A DNA stretch of 39,622 bases from Armatimonadaceae bacterium (GCA_030446525.1 JAUJNC010000014.1:1-39622), one strand, 5' to 3'. Shown: positions 9,064 through 17,009, counted from the first letter of the stretch. Numbers and translations: made by a program. The notes: generated from the sequence alone by a model not told the origin.

Positions 9064-9210
9064 TTATTTCGTCGCGATGAAGAGGTCGCGCCGGGCCCAG
9101 GCCGTCGTTTGTGGCAGCCACCTGGCATGGCCGTCGGCGAAGCCGCAGTTGGCCCCGCATATAGGGCTGAAGGCAGTAGAACCAGGTGTGATTCGGAAAA
9201 CAGGCCGCAT
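9064..9210 (-). pseudogene. C-terminal DUF1559 prepilin relic, or 48-residue small ORF, in the heparinase leader
   Basis: A frame open from about 9252 to TAA 9064 reads ICGANCGFADGHARWLPQ. This is the GFADGHxxW motif near the C-terminus of DUF1559 prepilins (intact copy: [15 protein letters not shown]). ATG 9210 would give a 48-residue peptide. No pilin helix is present. It lies between the operon promoter and the heparinase start, so it is transcribed as leader. A remnant is the simpler reading; a leader peptide is possible. Confidence 0.6.
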
Positions 9211-9222
9211 CAGCTCATTAGG

Positions 9223-9237
9223 CTCTATGCTATAGAG
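9223..9237. promoter_or_regulatory. Operator-like palindrome downstream of the heparinase promoter
   Basis: CTCTATAGCATAGAG has perfect 6-bp arms around a 3-base centre. It begins about 15 bases past the -10 box, where a bound repressor would block transcription. The cognate regulator is unknown. Confidence 0.4.
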
Positions 9238-9251
9238 AAGCCGAATGCCGA

Positions 9252-9280
9252 ATTATGACACGTCTGCCGGTCGCTGTCAA
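9252..9280 (-). promoter_or_regulatory. Sigma70-type promoter of the heparinase operon
   Basis: On the minus strand TTGACA (9280-9275) is followed after 17 bases by CATAAT (9257-9252). This is one mismatch from consensus with ideal spacing. It would start the heparinase - amidohydrolase - amidohydrolase - ceramidase-like - DegT - DUF6785 transcript and separates it from the LacI cassette. Confidence 0.75.
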
Positions 9281-9313
9281 GAACTTTTTTGTTTGGGACG
9301 TGCGGAACGCGCC

Positions 9314-9346
9314 GAGCCCGGGGTGGGGATCCCCCACCCCGGGCTC
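9314..9346 (-). terminator. Strong GC-rich hairpin after the Gfo/Idh gene
   Basis: Perfect 15-bp stem (GAGCCCGGGGTGGGG and its complement) with a 3-base loop, 20 bases past the oxidoreductase stop. No U-run follows on the minus strand, so it is either a tail-less terminator or an mRNA 3'-end stabiliser. It sits just upstream of the next operon's promoter. Confidence 0.6.
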
Positions 9347-9366
9347 ATTGCCCTGCGCGGCGGCGT

Positions 9367-10380
9367 TTACCGCGCGGAGCGTTCGGCGATGAGGTCTTCG
9401 GTGGCCTGGCGGGCGATGCGGGTGGCGACCAGGCCGTCGTGGCCGGTGGAGAGATGGCCGGGGTTGCCGGTCTGGAGGGCGTGGGCGAAGGCGGCGTACA
9501 TGCCGTCGAAGTTCTTTTCGCCGTGATGCCCGTACTGGAACGTACCCTGGGAGGAGCGCATCTCCAGATACCAGCCGTCGCGGTCGTAGCGGATCAGGCC
9601 GTCCGTTCCGATCAGGTGATAGGAGAAGTGGTTGATCGGCTCCGCGGCCGTGTGGCAGTAGGAATAGCTCATCTCGACCATGGTGTGGGCGCCGTTGTCG
9701 TGGTCCATGTGCAGGTACATATGATCCGGCGCCTCGAACTCGTCCACCCAGGCGCCTGTCGCCTGATACCGCACCACCTCCGACTGGAGCCACCAGCGGG
9801 CGAGGTCGATCTGGTGCACGCCGCAGTCGACCATCGGGCCGCCTTCGAGCATCCGCCCGACGCGGCGCGGGCTTTCGATGCGATGGCCGTCCCCGGTCCA
9901 CTCGTACCGCCCGTGGTTGTTCCAGATATAGATCAGGCGCAGCGAGCGCACGTCGCCGATCGCGCCCTGCGCGACCAGCTCCTTGATCTGCAAAGCGGAC
10001 GGGCTGAAGCGGTAGCAGAAGCCGGTGAACAGCATCAGGCCCGCCTTCTCCATGATGGCGATCATCTCCTCGGCCTGCGCATCGGTCATGGCCAGGGGCT
10101 TTTCGCACAAGACGTGTTTGCCGTAGCGGGCCGCATCCCGCACGTTCTCCTGATGGCAGGGCGCCGGCGAAGTCACCACGACCGCGTCGATGCCGGACTC
10201 GAAGAACGCCTCCACATCGTGGAACGTTTGCGTGATGCCGAATCTCTCCCTGGCTTGATCCAGCGAGGCCGGGTTGGGGTCGTACGCGGAGACCAGCTGT
10301 AATTCCGGACTGCCGGCGATGGCGGGGAGATGCCCGTACATCGCCACCACGCCGCAGCCCATAACACCGATTCTTTTCAT
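9367..10380 (-). CDS. Gfo/Idh/MocA family NAD(P)-dependent oxidoreductase
   Basis: 337 residues, cytoplasmic. An N-terminal Rossmann fold is seen with GVMGCGVVAMYGHLPA (dinucleotide loop, residues 5-20), then CEKPLAMT (EKP at 93-95) and the catalytic-region segment GGPMVDCGVHQIDLARWW with D185 and H189. Members oxidise or epimerise sugars, inositols and their acids. It ends the transcript that begins at the LacI gene, 39 bases after the sulfatase, so it probably acts on a monosaccharide released by the cassette. The exact substrate is not readable. Confidence 0.92.
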   Translation of the reverse strand: MKRIGVMGCGVVAMYGHLPAIAGSPELQLVSAYDPNPASLDQARERFGITQTFHDVEAFFESGIDAVVVTSPAPCHQENVRDAARYGKHVLCEKPLAMTDAQAEEMIAIMEKAGLMLFTGFCYRFSPSALQIKELVAQGAIGDVRSLRLIYIWNNHGRYEWTGDGHRIESPRRVGRMLEGGPMVDCGVHQIDLARWWLQSEVVRYQATGAWVDEFEAPDHMYLHMDHDNGAHTMVEMSYSYCHTAAEPINHFSYHLIGTDGLIRYDRDGWYLEMRSSQGTFQYGHHGEKNFDGMYAAFAHALQTGNPGHLSTGHDGLVATRIARQATEDLIAERSAR

Positions 10381-10419
10381 ACTGCTATTTTAATGCAATT
10401 TGCGTTCCACCACCAGTCG

Positions 10420-11727
10420 TCAGCCGTCGGGCAGCGGCGCGCCCTCGCGCGTGGTGGCGCGCAGATCGTAGAAAGGGTCCGCGTTGGCCTCGATCCAGCG
10501 GCCGAGCGCGGCGGAAAGGTGGCCGGCAGCGCCGGCGTAACGCGGGTCCTCGGCCACGTTGTGGATCTCGTCGGGGTCGTTTTGCAGGTCGTAGAGTTCC
10601 TTTTCCGAGGTGGCATAGACGTTGTACTTGAACGCACGGGTGCGGATCATGCGGATCGGGTTGACCCACCTCTGCTTGCCGTAGTATTGGCCGATGACGA
10701 AGTCCCGCCCGGGGGCGGCCCGGGCGCCGGTAAGGACGGGCCGGAGGGAGAAGCCGTCGCAGGCGAAGCCGGGGCGGCCGGCGAAATCGAGGAGCGTCGG
10801 GACCAGGTCGGTCAGGCAGACCAGGTCGCTGATGCGACGTGGGGCGCCGCCGCCGAACGGCTCCGGCACGCGGACGATCAGGGGGACGCGTATCAGGTGC
10901 TCGTACAGGAACGGCCCCTTGAAGACGAGCCGGTGGCGGGTGTCCATGTCGCCGTGGTCGGAAGTGGCGACGACGAGGGTGCCGCCCTCCAGCGCGTGGC
11001 CGCGCAACGCGTCGAGGACCCGGCCCACCTCCGCGTCGTACAGGCGGACCTTCTCGCGGTAGAACGCGTGATACGCCTCCCAGTGCGCTTCCGTCCCCCC
11101 GGCGATGAACCTGCCCTGGTCCTCGGTCATGAACCGTTCCTGCGCGGCGGGTTTTCCGGCGAACGTTTCGCGCCGCCACGCCTCGGACAGGATGCCCCGC
11201 GGCTGCCCCGACGGCGCCGCCACCCGCTGTATCTCGTAGACATCGTGCGGGTTGTTGTAGGAAAGAAACAGGGCGAACGGCTTCGTCCCCGTCCCGCGGG
11301 AGGCGAGGAAATCGAGCGCGCGTTCGGTCACGGCGGGATCGTCCAGCGCCTCGGGCCCGAGGACGTTGTGTTCGACGTCCCAGCCGGCGGTGCCTGCGGG
11401 GTCCTTCCCGAGGTGCCATTTGCCGAAGTACGCCGTCTCGTAACCCGCCTCTCGGAGCATCGCGCCGACGGTGGGCATCCGGAGCGGCTGGCCGCCGGCG
11501 GATTCGACGTTGCCGAGGACACCCGTTTTGCTCGGGTACAGGCCGGTGAGCAGGGACGACCGGCTCGGCGAGCATTGGGGGGTCGTGCAGAAGGCGTGGT
11601 CGAAGACGGCCGCCCCCGCGGCGAGCCGGTCGAGGTGGGGCGTCGAAAAGAACGGGTCCTCGAAGCCGGCCGCCTGCCAGTGCTGCTGATCCGAGAAAAC
11701 GAACAGGATGTTCGGCCGAGAAGGCAC
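10420..11727 (-). CDS. Type I (formylglycine) sulfatase
   Basis: 435 residues, GTG start with AGGAGAG four bases upstream. The sulfatase signature TTPQCSPSRSSLLTG has C52, the residue converted to formylglycine in the CxPSR motif. Metal ligands are in NILFVFSDQQ (residues 7-15) and in VVATSDHGDM further on, and YDLQNDPDEIHNVAEDP is the typical C-terminal segment. No convincing signal peptide is seen, so the location is uncertain. It removes sulfate esters, most likely from a carbohydrate given its place between the beta-helix protein (9-base gap) and the sugar oxidoreductase. No formylglycine-generating enzyme is in the window. Confidence 0.93.
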   Translation of the reverse strand: MPSRPNILFVFSDQQHWQAAGFEDPFFSTPHLDRLAAGAAVFDHAFCTTPQCSPSRSSLLTGLYPSKTGVLGNVESAGGQPLRMPTVGAMLREAGYETAYFGKWHLGKDPAGTAGWDVEHNVLGPEALDDPAVTERALDFLASRGTGTKPFALFLSYNNPHDVYEIQRVAAPSGQPRGILSEAWRRETFAGKPAAQERFMTEDQGRFIAGGTEAHWEAYHAFYREKVRLYDAEVGRVLDALRGHALEGGTLVVATSDHGDMDTRHRLVFKGPFLYEHLIRVPLIVRVPEPFGGGAPRRISDLVCLTDLVPTLLDFAGRPGFACDGFSLRPVLTGARAAPGRDFVIGQYYGKQRWVNPIRMIRTRAFKYNVYATSEKELYDLQNDPDEIHNVAEDPRYAGAAGHLSAALGRWIEANADPFYDLRATTREGAPLPDG

Positions 11728-11736
11728 GGGGCTCTC

Positions 11737-13623
11737 CTACCGCCGCGCCCGCCGGGCGGCGTCTTGCGGGTGGCCGACGTACAGCGGGATCAGGCTGCCG
11801 CCGCCGCGTCCGGGCGTCTCGCCGTGCCGCAAGGTCCTGGTCACCCCGCCTTGTGTCTCGATCACCAGCTCCAGAAACGGCGCTTTGCGGATGACGAACT
11901 CCCCGACGGTCAGCGACAAAGACGACTCATGATTGATAAACATCGGCTTTTTGGGCCGGCTCGTGTTGGCGTAGGCAAAGCCGCCGACCACCTCGGTTCG
12001 GGCGCCGCCCCGGGATTCGACGAGTGTCCCGTCGCCCTCGCTCTTGAGGCCCAGGATCCACAGCGTCCCCCCGTCGTTGACGATCTTGGTCTCGTCGCCC
12101 TCCGGGTTGAGCTGCCGCGCCCAGACGTTCTGGTTCTTGAACCGCCACCCCGTGCCGCAGACGTCTTCGAGGAACAGATCGCCGCCGTTCGGCCGGCTGA
12201 CGAAGTCGCCGTTGCCGAGGGTGACGCTGCTCAGCACGAGGGTGCGGCCCGAGGCGTGTTCGATGTTCACGTCGCTGTAGAGGAGGTCCAGCCGCTCGAT
12301 GCGCACGACGGGCGCGGCCCCGTCGACCACCCGGAGGGTGCCCCTGCCGGACAGTTTGGCCTCGCAGCCGATGATGCGGCGGACGCTGCCGCGCACGAGC
12401 AGCTCGCCGTCGAACTTCCAGTTGCCGTTGGGCAGGTAGAGCGTGGTCTTGCCCGAATCGATCGCCTTTTGGAGCGCCGCCGTGTTATCGATTTTGCCGT
12501 CGCCCCTGCCGCCGAACTGCTGCGGGCCGGCCCACTGCGCCGGATCATCCCACGGCACCTCGGGCGTCTCCTTGACCGGCAGACCGAGCGAGCGCGGGGG
12601 CGTGCCCTCGAACAGCACGTGGGCGGGGTGCGATACGAAGTCGTCCACGCCCGCCCCGGCGGGGCTTTTGCGCGTACCGGCGTCGCTGCGGATCGCCTGC
12701 TTGTAACCGGCCGTCCTCACATTGCGGGCGAACAGGCCGGCCTCGTTGAGGATGGCGGGCACGTTCGCGGCGGCCCCGGTCCCCTCCAGGTTCGCATCGA
12801 GGAGGGCGACCAGGCCGGCGCCCTTGACGTTGTGGAACGCCGGGACCGCGTTGCTGCTGGTGAGCCCCCGGATGCTCAGGCACTGGCCGTCGTTGACAAA
12901 GCCGTACCGGTTCTGCCGGCGCAGACGGATGTGTTCCAGCGTCACGCTGTCCACGGCGTGCCTGGTGCGGATGCCCACGTCGAAGCCCTCGACGGTCACG
13001 TTCCGGATCAGGCACGGCCCCTGCTCGTTGGTATAGCCCAGGTCCAGGCCGATGACGCCCCGGCCGTCGCCCGAGCGGACCGTCAGGTGACGGACGCTGC
13101 CCTGGTTGTTGGCGATGTACTGCACGCCGATCGCGCCGGGGTTGCCCTTGCCGGTGTCGACGGTCAGGTCGCGGATGCTGTTGCGGAACCGCTGCGCGGG
13201 CTTTTCGCCGGTGTAGATCATCGACCGGGGCTCGGCCGGGTCGCCGTAACCGGGGCAGCCGTCCTTGAGCTTGAGGACGGCTTTGCCCTGGTTCTGGCCC
13301 TGCAGGATGGTGCGCTTCATGCGCTGGCCGTCGCTCGACCCCGCGGGCCAGCGCAGCGTGTCCGATATCAGGTACGTGCCGTTGGGCAGGTAGATGATCT
13401 TGTTGCTGCTGGGGTACCGATCCAGGGCCTTCTGGATCGCGGCGGTGTCGTCGGTCACCCCGTCGCCTTTGGCGCCGAACGCCGTCACGTCGACTACGCC
13501 GGAATCTTCCGGGAAGACGAGGTTCTCCGCCGCCTTCGTACGAGGACCCTCCGCAGCCACGGGGACGGCGGACACGAGCACCAGCAGCACCGCTGCCAGC
13601 AGGTGGTTGGGGTTCAACGCCAC
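11737..13623 (-). CDS. Secreted pectate-lyase-3 superfamily right-handed beta-helix protein
   Basis: 628 residues with a GTG start. Residues 1-24 are a signal peptide ending in VAA-EG. Residues 45-60 read VDVTAFGAKGDGVTDD, the entry motif of the pectate-lyase-3 superfamily, followed by AIQKALD and IIYLPNGTYLISDTL. A second copy of the entry motif appears near residue 375 (FGGRGDGKIDNTAALQKAI ... LYLPNGNWKF), so there are two helix modules in tandem. The superfamily includes lyases and glycoside hydrolases such as GH55 and phage depolymerases, so the bond cleaved is uncertain. Its position among PL22, sulfatase and LacI genes supports action on a pectin-like glycan. Confidence 0.88.
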   Translation of the reverse strand: MALNPNHLLAAVLLVLVSAVPVAAEGPRTKAAENLVFPEDSGVVDVTAFGAKGDGVTDDTAAIQKALDRYPSSNKIIYLPNGTYLISDTLRWPAGSSDGQRMKRTILQGQNQGKAVLKLKDGCPGYGDPAEPRSMIYTGEKPAQRFRNSIRDLTVDTGKGNPGAIGVQYIANNQGSVRHLTVRSGDGRGVIGLDLGYTNEQGPCLIRNVTVEGFDVGIRTRHAVDSVTLEHIRLRRQNRYGFVNDGQCLSIRGLTSSNAVPAFHNVKGAGLVALLDANLEGTGAAANVPAILNEAGLFARNVRTAGYKQAIRSDAGTRKSPAGAGVDDFVSHPAHVLFEGTPPRSLGLPVKETPEVPWDDPAQWAGPQQFGGRGDGKIDNTAALQKAIDSGKTTLYLPNGNWKFDGELLVRGSVRRIIGCEAKLSGRGTLRVVDGAAPVVRIERLDLLYSDVNIEHASGRTLVLSSVTLGNGDFVSRPNGGDLFLEDVCGTGWRFKNQNVWARQLNPEGDETKIVNDGGTLWILGLKSEGDGTLVESRGGARTEVVGGFAYANTSRPKKPMFINHESSLSLTVGEFVIRKAPFLELVIETQGGVTRTLRHGETPGRGGGSLIPLYVGHPQDAARRARR

Positions 13624-13662
13624 TCTCCTTCTTGCCCGCGCCTGCCGTGACGTGCGGGCAGC

Positions 13663-14493
13663 TCAGACCCTTTGGCGCGCCAGCGGGTGCTCCACGTGCC
13701 TGCGAAAGCCGTCCAGCTTCAGGGTACCGTCGGGGAACAGGTTCAGCACGGAGTAGCCGTTGTTCGCCGGGCCGGAGCCCTCCACCACCGCCGCGAGAAC
13801 GGCGTAATGGATGCCGCCGATCCTGGTGTACCCGTTCTTATGGCTGTGGCCCATGAAGACCGCCAGCACCTTGCCCGAGTCCTCCAGGACCCGGCGCACC
13901 GCCGGGGAGCTGCGGACGGCGTACGGGCTGCCGACCGGCAGGTCGAGCCGCTGATGGATGAAGACCAGGGATCGGCGCCCGGTCGCCTCCAGATCGGCTT
14001 TCAGCCATTCCCGCTGCTCCGCCGGGACCTCGGTGTCCGTCCACACAAAGTTGCCCTTGCCGTAGGCGACGCCGTCCTCGCGGAAGCAGGCGTCGAGGAC
14101 GACGAAGTGGAAGCCGCCTTTGTCGAACGAGTAGTAGGAGCGCCGCCGCCCTACCGTGTCGAGGAACTGTTCCTTGCTCAGCGTGGTGACACAGTGGTTG
14201 CCCAGGGTGTAGTGCCGGTCGGCCCGGAGCCTGCCGAACTCGCCGTCGATCTTCTTCAGGAAACCGACCTCCGCGGCAGCGTCGGCACCTTTGGCGCTGT
14301 CGATGAAGTCGCCCATCTCGATGGCGACATCGACCCCGCGCCGGTTCAGCACCGCCACGGCCTCGCGCACCTTCGCCAGCGACTCGCGATAGTGGCGCGT
14401 GCCCCGCACGTCGGCGTCGGCGTAATGGATATCGGTGACCAGGCCGACTTTGACGGCCGGCGGCGTGTCAGGGAGCACCCGGCTGTCGAACAT
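13663..14493 (-). CDS. Calcineurin-like metallophosphoesterase
   Basis: 276 residues from ATG 14493 with AAGGAAAAG upstream. All blocks of the dinuclear metallophosphoesterase fold are in order: D21-x-H23 in LVTDIHYAD, GD at 61-62 in IEMGDFID, GNH at 98-100, H180 in VFIHQRLD, and GHSH at 215-218. No clear signal peptide. Relatives in glycan-degradation clusters have unknown phosphoester or cyclic-nucleotide substrates. It lies between the PL22 and beta-helix genes with short gaps and is probably co-transcribed. Confidence 0.9.
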   Translation of the reverse strand: MFDSRVLPDTPPAVKVGLVTDIHYADADVRGTRHYRESLAKVREAVAVLNRRGVDVAIEMGDFIDSAKGADAAAEVGFLKKIDGEFGRLRADRHYTLGNHCVTTLSKEQFLDTVGRRRSYYSFDKGGFHFVVLDACFREDGVAYGKGNFVWTDTEVPAEQREWLKADLEATGRRSLVFIHQRLDLPVGSPYAVRSSPAVRRVLEDSGKVLAVFMGHSHKNGYTRIGGIHYAVLAAVVEGSGPANNGYSVLNLFPDGTLKLDGFRRHVEHPLARQRV

Positions 14494-14538
14494 CTTTTCC
14501 TTACCTTCTTGTCGCTTTCGTTCTTTTCGACCCTTTGC

Positions 14539-15705
14539 TCAGGTCAGCTCCGGCAGATCGTCGAAATCGCCGATCTCGGCCAGGTACATGTTGGCGTAGG
14601 CCGTCAGGTCCGAGGCGTACAGGATGTGCCTGCCGTCCGGGGTGAACCGGGGGTGGCAGTGGGCGTGCTGGTCGTTGAACGTGCTGCGGTGATAGGCCAG
14701 GATGCGCGGGCCGACGTACCGCGCGCCGTCCCAGCGGAAGAGCTGGATGAACGGCTTGGCGTTGTCCTTGAACGCGGGCGTGCCGTCGCCGACGATCAGG
14801 GTCTCGTCCAGGCTGTGGAAGTGGGTGGAATGGAACGGGAAGCTCACCTCCACCGGGTCGCTGTTGTCCCACCGGACGTGGCCGAAGAGGTGCACCCCCT
14901 GCCCCGCCTTGGGCCGCCCGTGGTAGCCGATGCGCTCGCCGTCGGCGAACCAGTACTCGTGCCCTATCGACACATCCCCCTCCTGCGGGCGGATCTTCCA
15001 AACCGCGCCGGTCAGGATGTTGAGCCCCCAGATGCGCTGGTCGACTTCGCTCCAGGGGCCTTCATGGCTGAAGGTGAGCACGTCCGACCGCGGCGGCGAG
15101 GTGTGGTCGTGGCCGAGGGAGCCGCGGTCGCAGCGGTCCTCGTGGACCACCTCCATTTTGCCCGTCGCCACCTCGATCCGCACGATCTGCGTCCGGGGGC
15201 GGGCCAGGAAAAACTCGCGGAAGCGGGAGTAGGCGAACGAGATGCCCGGCTTCTCCGGCTCCGGAACCTCCATCAGCAGGCTGCAGATGTACCGGCCGTC
15301 CGCCGTCGGCAGGCAGTTCCCCTGTCCGCGGGCCGCCATGGGCGCAGGGGCCTCACCGATGGGCCGCTCCTCGAACGTGTCGACGTCGAGCTCGTAGAGG
15401 ACGCTGTTCCACCAGAAGTAGTGTCGGTGATTGGCCCCGCTGAAGCAGCCGCCGGGACGCCCGGGCCCCTGGAGGTCCGTCAGCTGCGTGATGGCGCCGG
15501 TATCCAGGTCGCAGCGGAACAGGTTGCTCTGGTTCTCCCGGTCCGAGGTGAAGACCATGGACCGGCCGCCGTTGAACCAGCAGGGGTCGGTAAAGTAGAG
15601 GTGGTTCGAGTGACCCAGGTAGCTGGTCAGCCGCGCCACTTCCCGGCCGCTGTGACTGTCGCAGTACCGGAACGGCGGGTCGTGATAAACGCGCCCTTTG
15701 CTCAT
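14539..15705 (-). CDS. ogl: Oligogalacturonate (oligogalacturonide) lyase, PL22-like
   Basis: 388 residues, a seven-bladed beta-propeller-type sequence with DGRHILYASD-like repeats. It fits the PL22 oligogalacturonate lyases: an N-terminal SHSGREVARLTS followed by HLYFTDPCWFNGG, LVFTSDREN-type blades and several histidines in the expected positions (GHDHTSP, HSTHFHS, HAHCHPRFTPDG) that would hold the metal. The enzyme splits short oligogalacturonates by beta-elimination into unsaturated keto-uronates, usually in the cytoplasm. No signal peptide is seen, consistent with that. SD GAAAGGAG precedes the ATG. It follows lacI and is the clearest pectin marker of the cassette. The symbol rests on family membership only. 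Confidence 0.85.
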   Translation of the reverse strand: MSKGRVYHDPPFRYCDSHSGREVARLTSYLGHSNHLYFTDPCWFNGGRSMVFTSDRENQSNLFRCDLDTGAITQLTDLQGPGRPGGCFSGANHRHYFWWNSVLYELDVDTFEERPIGEAPAPMAARGQGNCLPTADGRYICSLLMEVPEPEKPGISFAYSRFREFFLARPRTQIVRIEVATGKMEVVHEDRCDRGSLGHDHTSPPRSDVLTFSHEGPWSEVDQRIWGLNILTGAVWKIRPQEGDVSIGHEYWFADGERIGYHGRPKAGQGVHLFGHVRWDNSDPVEVSFPFHSTHFHSLDETLIVGDGTPAFKDNAKPFIQLFRWDGARYVGPRILAYHRSTFNDQHAHCHPRFTPDGRHILYASDLTAYANMYLAEIGDFDDLPELT

Positions 15706-15730
15706 AACCGCACACTCCTTTCGCTTTCAA

Positions 15731-15822
15731 CCGCCCCCAATCGCCCGCAAGCGGGTACTCGCACTGCCTCCGGTCACACAATCTGGTCTCCCGGGTACCC
15801 GCTTGCGGATGATCGGGGGCGG
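15731..15822. repeat. 28-bp inverted repeat between lacI and the PL22 gene
   Basis: The arm 15731-15758 and the reverse complement of 15795-15822 match at 25 of 28 positions, including an unbroken 14-bp core (CGCAAGCGGGTAC plus one pair). The spacer is 36 bases. The right arm lies inside the last codons of lacI. It would form a long hairpin in the lacI-ogl transcript and could lower read-through, protect the 5' part, or be a mobile palindrome (MITE/REP-like). Confidence 0.75.
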
Positions 15823-16841
15823 AGGGGGCTTCCACATGATTCGCGGATGACTAACTCGGTCGGCAGTATGATCTCCTCCGGCGCCAGCTTGGGGTCGGCG
15901 AGGCGGGCGAACAGGCGCTGCGCCGCCGCGCGGCCCATCCGCTGCGGGTCCTGGCGGACGGTGGTCAGGTGCAGGTAGCGCCCGACCCGGGTGTCCCCAT
16001 AGCCCACCAGCGCCATGTCCTCGGGCACGCGCACGCCGCGCTCGCGCAGGGCCTCCAGGGCGTCGGCCGCCATGTAGTCGTTGGCCGCGAAAAGGGCCGT
16101 GGGCGGGTGGGGCAGTCCGAGCAGCGCCCGCAGCGACCGGGCGGGGTCCGGCATCTCGAACGCCTCGCCGGTGACAAGCGCCTCGTCCAGGGCCACCCCG
16201 GCGGCGGCGAGCGCCGCGGCGTAGCCCCGGCGCCGGTCCCGCGCCGTGCTCGTCCGCGCGCCGGCGCACAGGTGCGCGATCCGCCGGTGCCCCCGCCCGA
16301 GCAGGTGCCCGACCGCCTGCCGTGCGCCGCCCTCGTCGTCGCTGGCCACGCAGTCGGCCTTGCCCGCGTACGTGCAGTCATCCACCACGACGCACGCCAC
16401 GCCTTCCCTGATGACCGCATCGAGCCAACCGGCCATGGGCAGGACCGTCTCGTCGCTGGCGACGCCGATCAGGCCGTCGACGCGGTGCTCCAGCAGCAGA
16501 TCGACCTCCTTGGCCTCGATGGTCGGGTCGTGCTGGGAGTGGGTCAGCAGCACGCGGTAGCCCTGCTCGAAGCACGCGTCCTGGACGCCCTGCACGATGT
16601 GCGCACTGAAGCTGCTGTCCAGACTCGGCACGATGACGCCAACGGTCTGGGTCCTCCCGCGCGCCAGGCTGCGGGCGAGGCTGTTGGGCAGGTAGCCCAG
16701 CTCCCGGGCGACCCGGAGCACGCGCGCGCGCGTCTCCTCGGGGATGAGGATATCCCGGCGCCCGTTGATCACGAAAGATACGGTGGTCGGCGAAACGCCC
16801 GCCAAGCGGGCCACATCCGCACTGCTGGGGTTGCGTCTCAC
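15774..16841 (-). CDS. LacI/GalR family transcriptional regulator
   Basis: 355 residues with a GTG start; the nearby ATG at 16846 runs into a stop at once. The N-terminal helix-turn-helix is SSADVARLAGVSPTTVSFVIN, then the hinge helix LGYLPNSLARSLARGRT and the periplasmic-binding-protein-like effector domain from VGVIVPSLDSSFSAHIVQG to the typical LTTVRQDPQRMGRAAAQRL end. It heads the cassette with PL22, beta-helix protein, sulfatase and oxidoreductase, so a pectin-derived sugar acid or oligomer is a likely inducer (inference). A palindrome directly after its own -10 box suggests autorepression that would also control the downstream genes. Confidence 0.93.
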   Translation of the reverse strand: MRRNPSSADVARLAGVSPTTVSFVINGRRDILIPEETRARVLRVARELGYLPNSLARSLARGRTQTVGVIVPSLDSSFSAHIVQGVQDACFEQGYRVLLTHSQHDPTIEAKEVDLLLEHRVDGLIGVASDETVLPMAGWLDAVIREGVACVVVDDCTYAGKADCVASDDEGGARQAVGHLLGRGHRRIAHLCAGARTSTARDRRRGYAAALAAAGVALDEALVTGEAFEMPDPARSLRALLGLPHPPTALFAANDYMAADALEALRERGVRVPEDMALVGYGDTRVGRYLHLTTVRQDPQRMGRAAAQRLFARLADPKLAPEEIILPTELVIRESCGSPLRPRSSASGYPGDQIV

Positions 16842-16866
16842 GTCATCGGCTCGCTATGACTAACTC

Positions 16867-16879
16867 CCGTTACTAACGG
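16867..16879. promoter_or_regulatory. Candidate LacI-family operator
   Basis: CCGTTACTAACGG is a perfect palindrome with 6-bp arms around a single centre base. It begins 6 bases past the -10 box of the lacI promoter, covering the expected start of transcription. ACTAAC is repeated just beside it. No second clear copy was found by eye elsewhere in the window. Confidence 0.6.
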
Positions 16880-16884
16880 CCTTT

Positions 16885-16914
16885 AGTATACCCGCGCTGG
16901 CTGCCGCGTGTCAA
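16885..16914 (-). promoter_or_regulatory. Sigma70-type promoter of the lacI/pectin cassette
   Basis: Minus strand TTGACA (16914-16909), 18-base spacer, TATACT (16890-16885). The start of transcription would fall inside the palindrome at 16867-16879, giving a leader of about 35 bases before GTG 16841. Confidence 0.78.
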
Positions 16915-16963
16915 TGGCTGGCCGCCCGCGCCAAAAAAGCCGGAGACCCGCGTGTACTGTAAC

Positions 16964-16991
16964 AAAAAAGGCCCCAGCGCCTGCCGGGGCC
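16964..16991 (-). terminator. Intrinsic terminator of the prepilin remnant
   Basis: On the minus strand GGCCCCGGC and GCTGGGGCC pair around a 4-base loop and are followed directly by six T. A textbook Rho-independent terminator, 18 bases past the stop of the truncated prepilin at 17010. Confidence 0.85.
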
Positions 16992-17009
16992 GTGTCTTTC
17001 CCGGGGAGC

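Noticed and set aside
9017..9160. Upstream extension of the heparinase gene to 9160
   Set aside because: The extra 48 residues are Arg/Pro-rich and precede a good ribosome site and signal peptide at ATG 9016.
10330..13650. Very long plus-strand open frame (over 1100 codons) opposite the sulfatase and beta-helix genes
   Set aside because: High G+C keeps the antisense frame free of stops; its translation is Arg/Gly/Ala/Val-rich with no family motifs, while the minus strand has complete conserved proteins.
13672..15978. Plus-strand frame of about 770 codons opposite the phosphoesterase, PL22 and lacI genes
   Set aside because: Antisense shadow; all motifs are on the minus strand.
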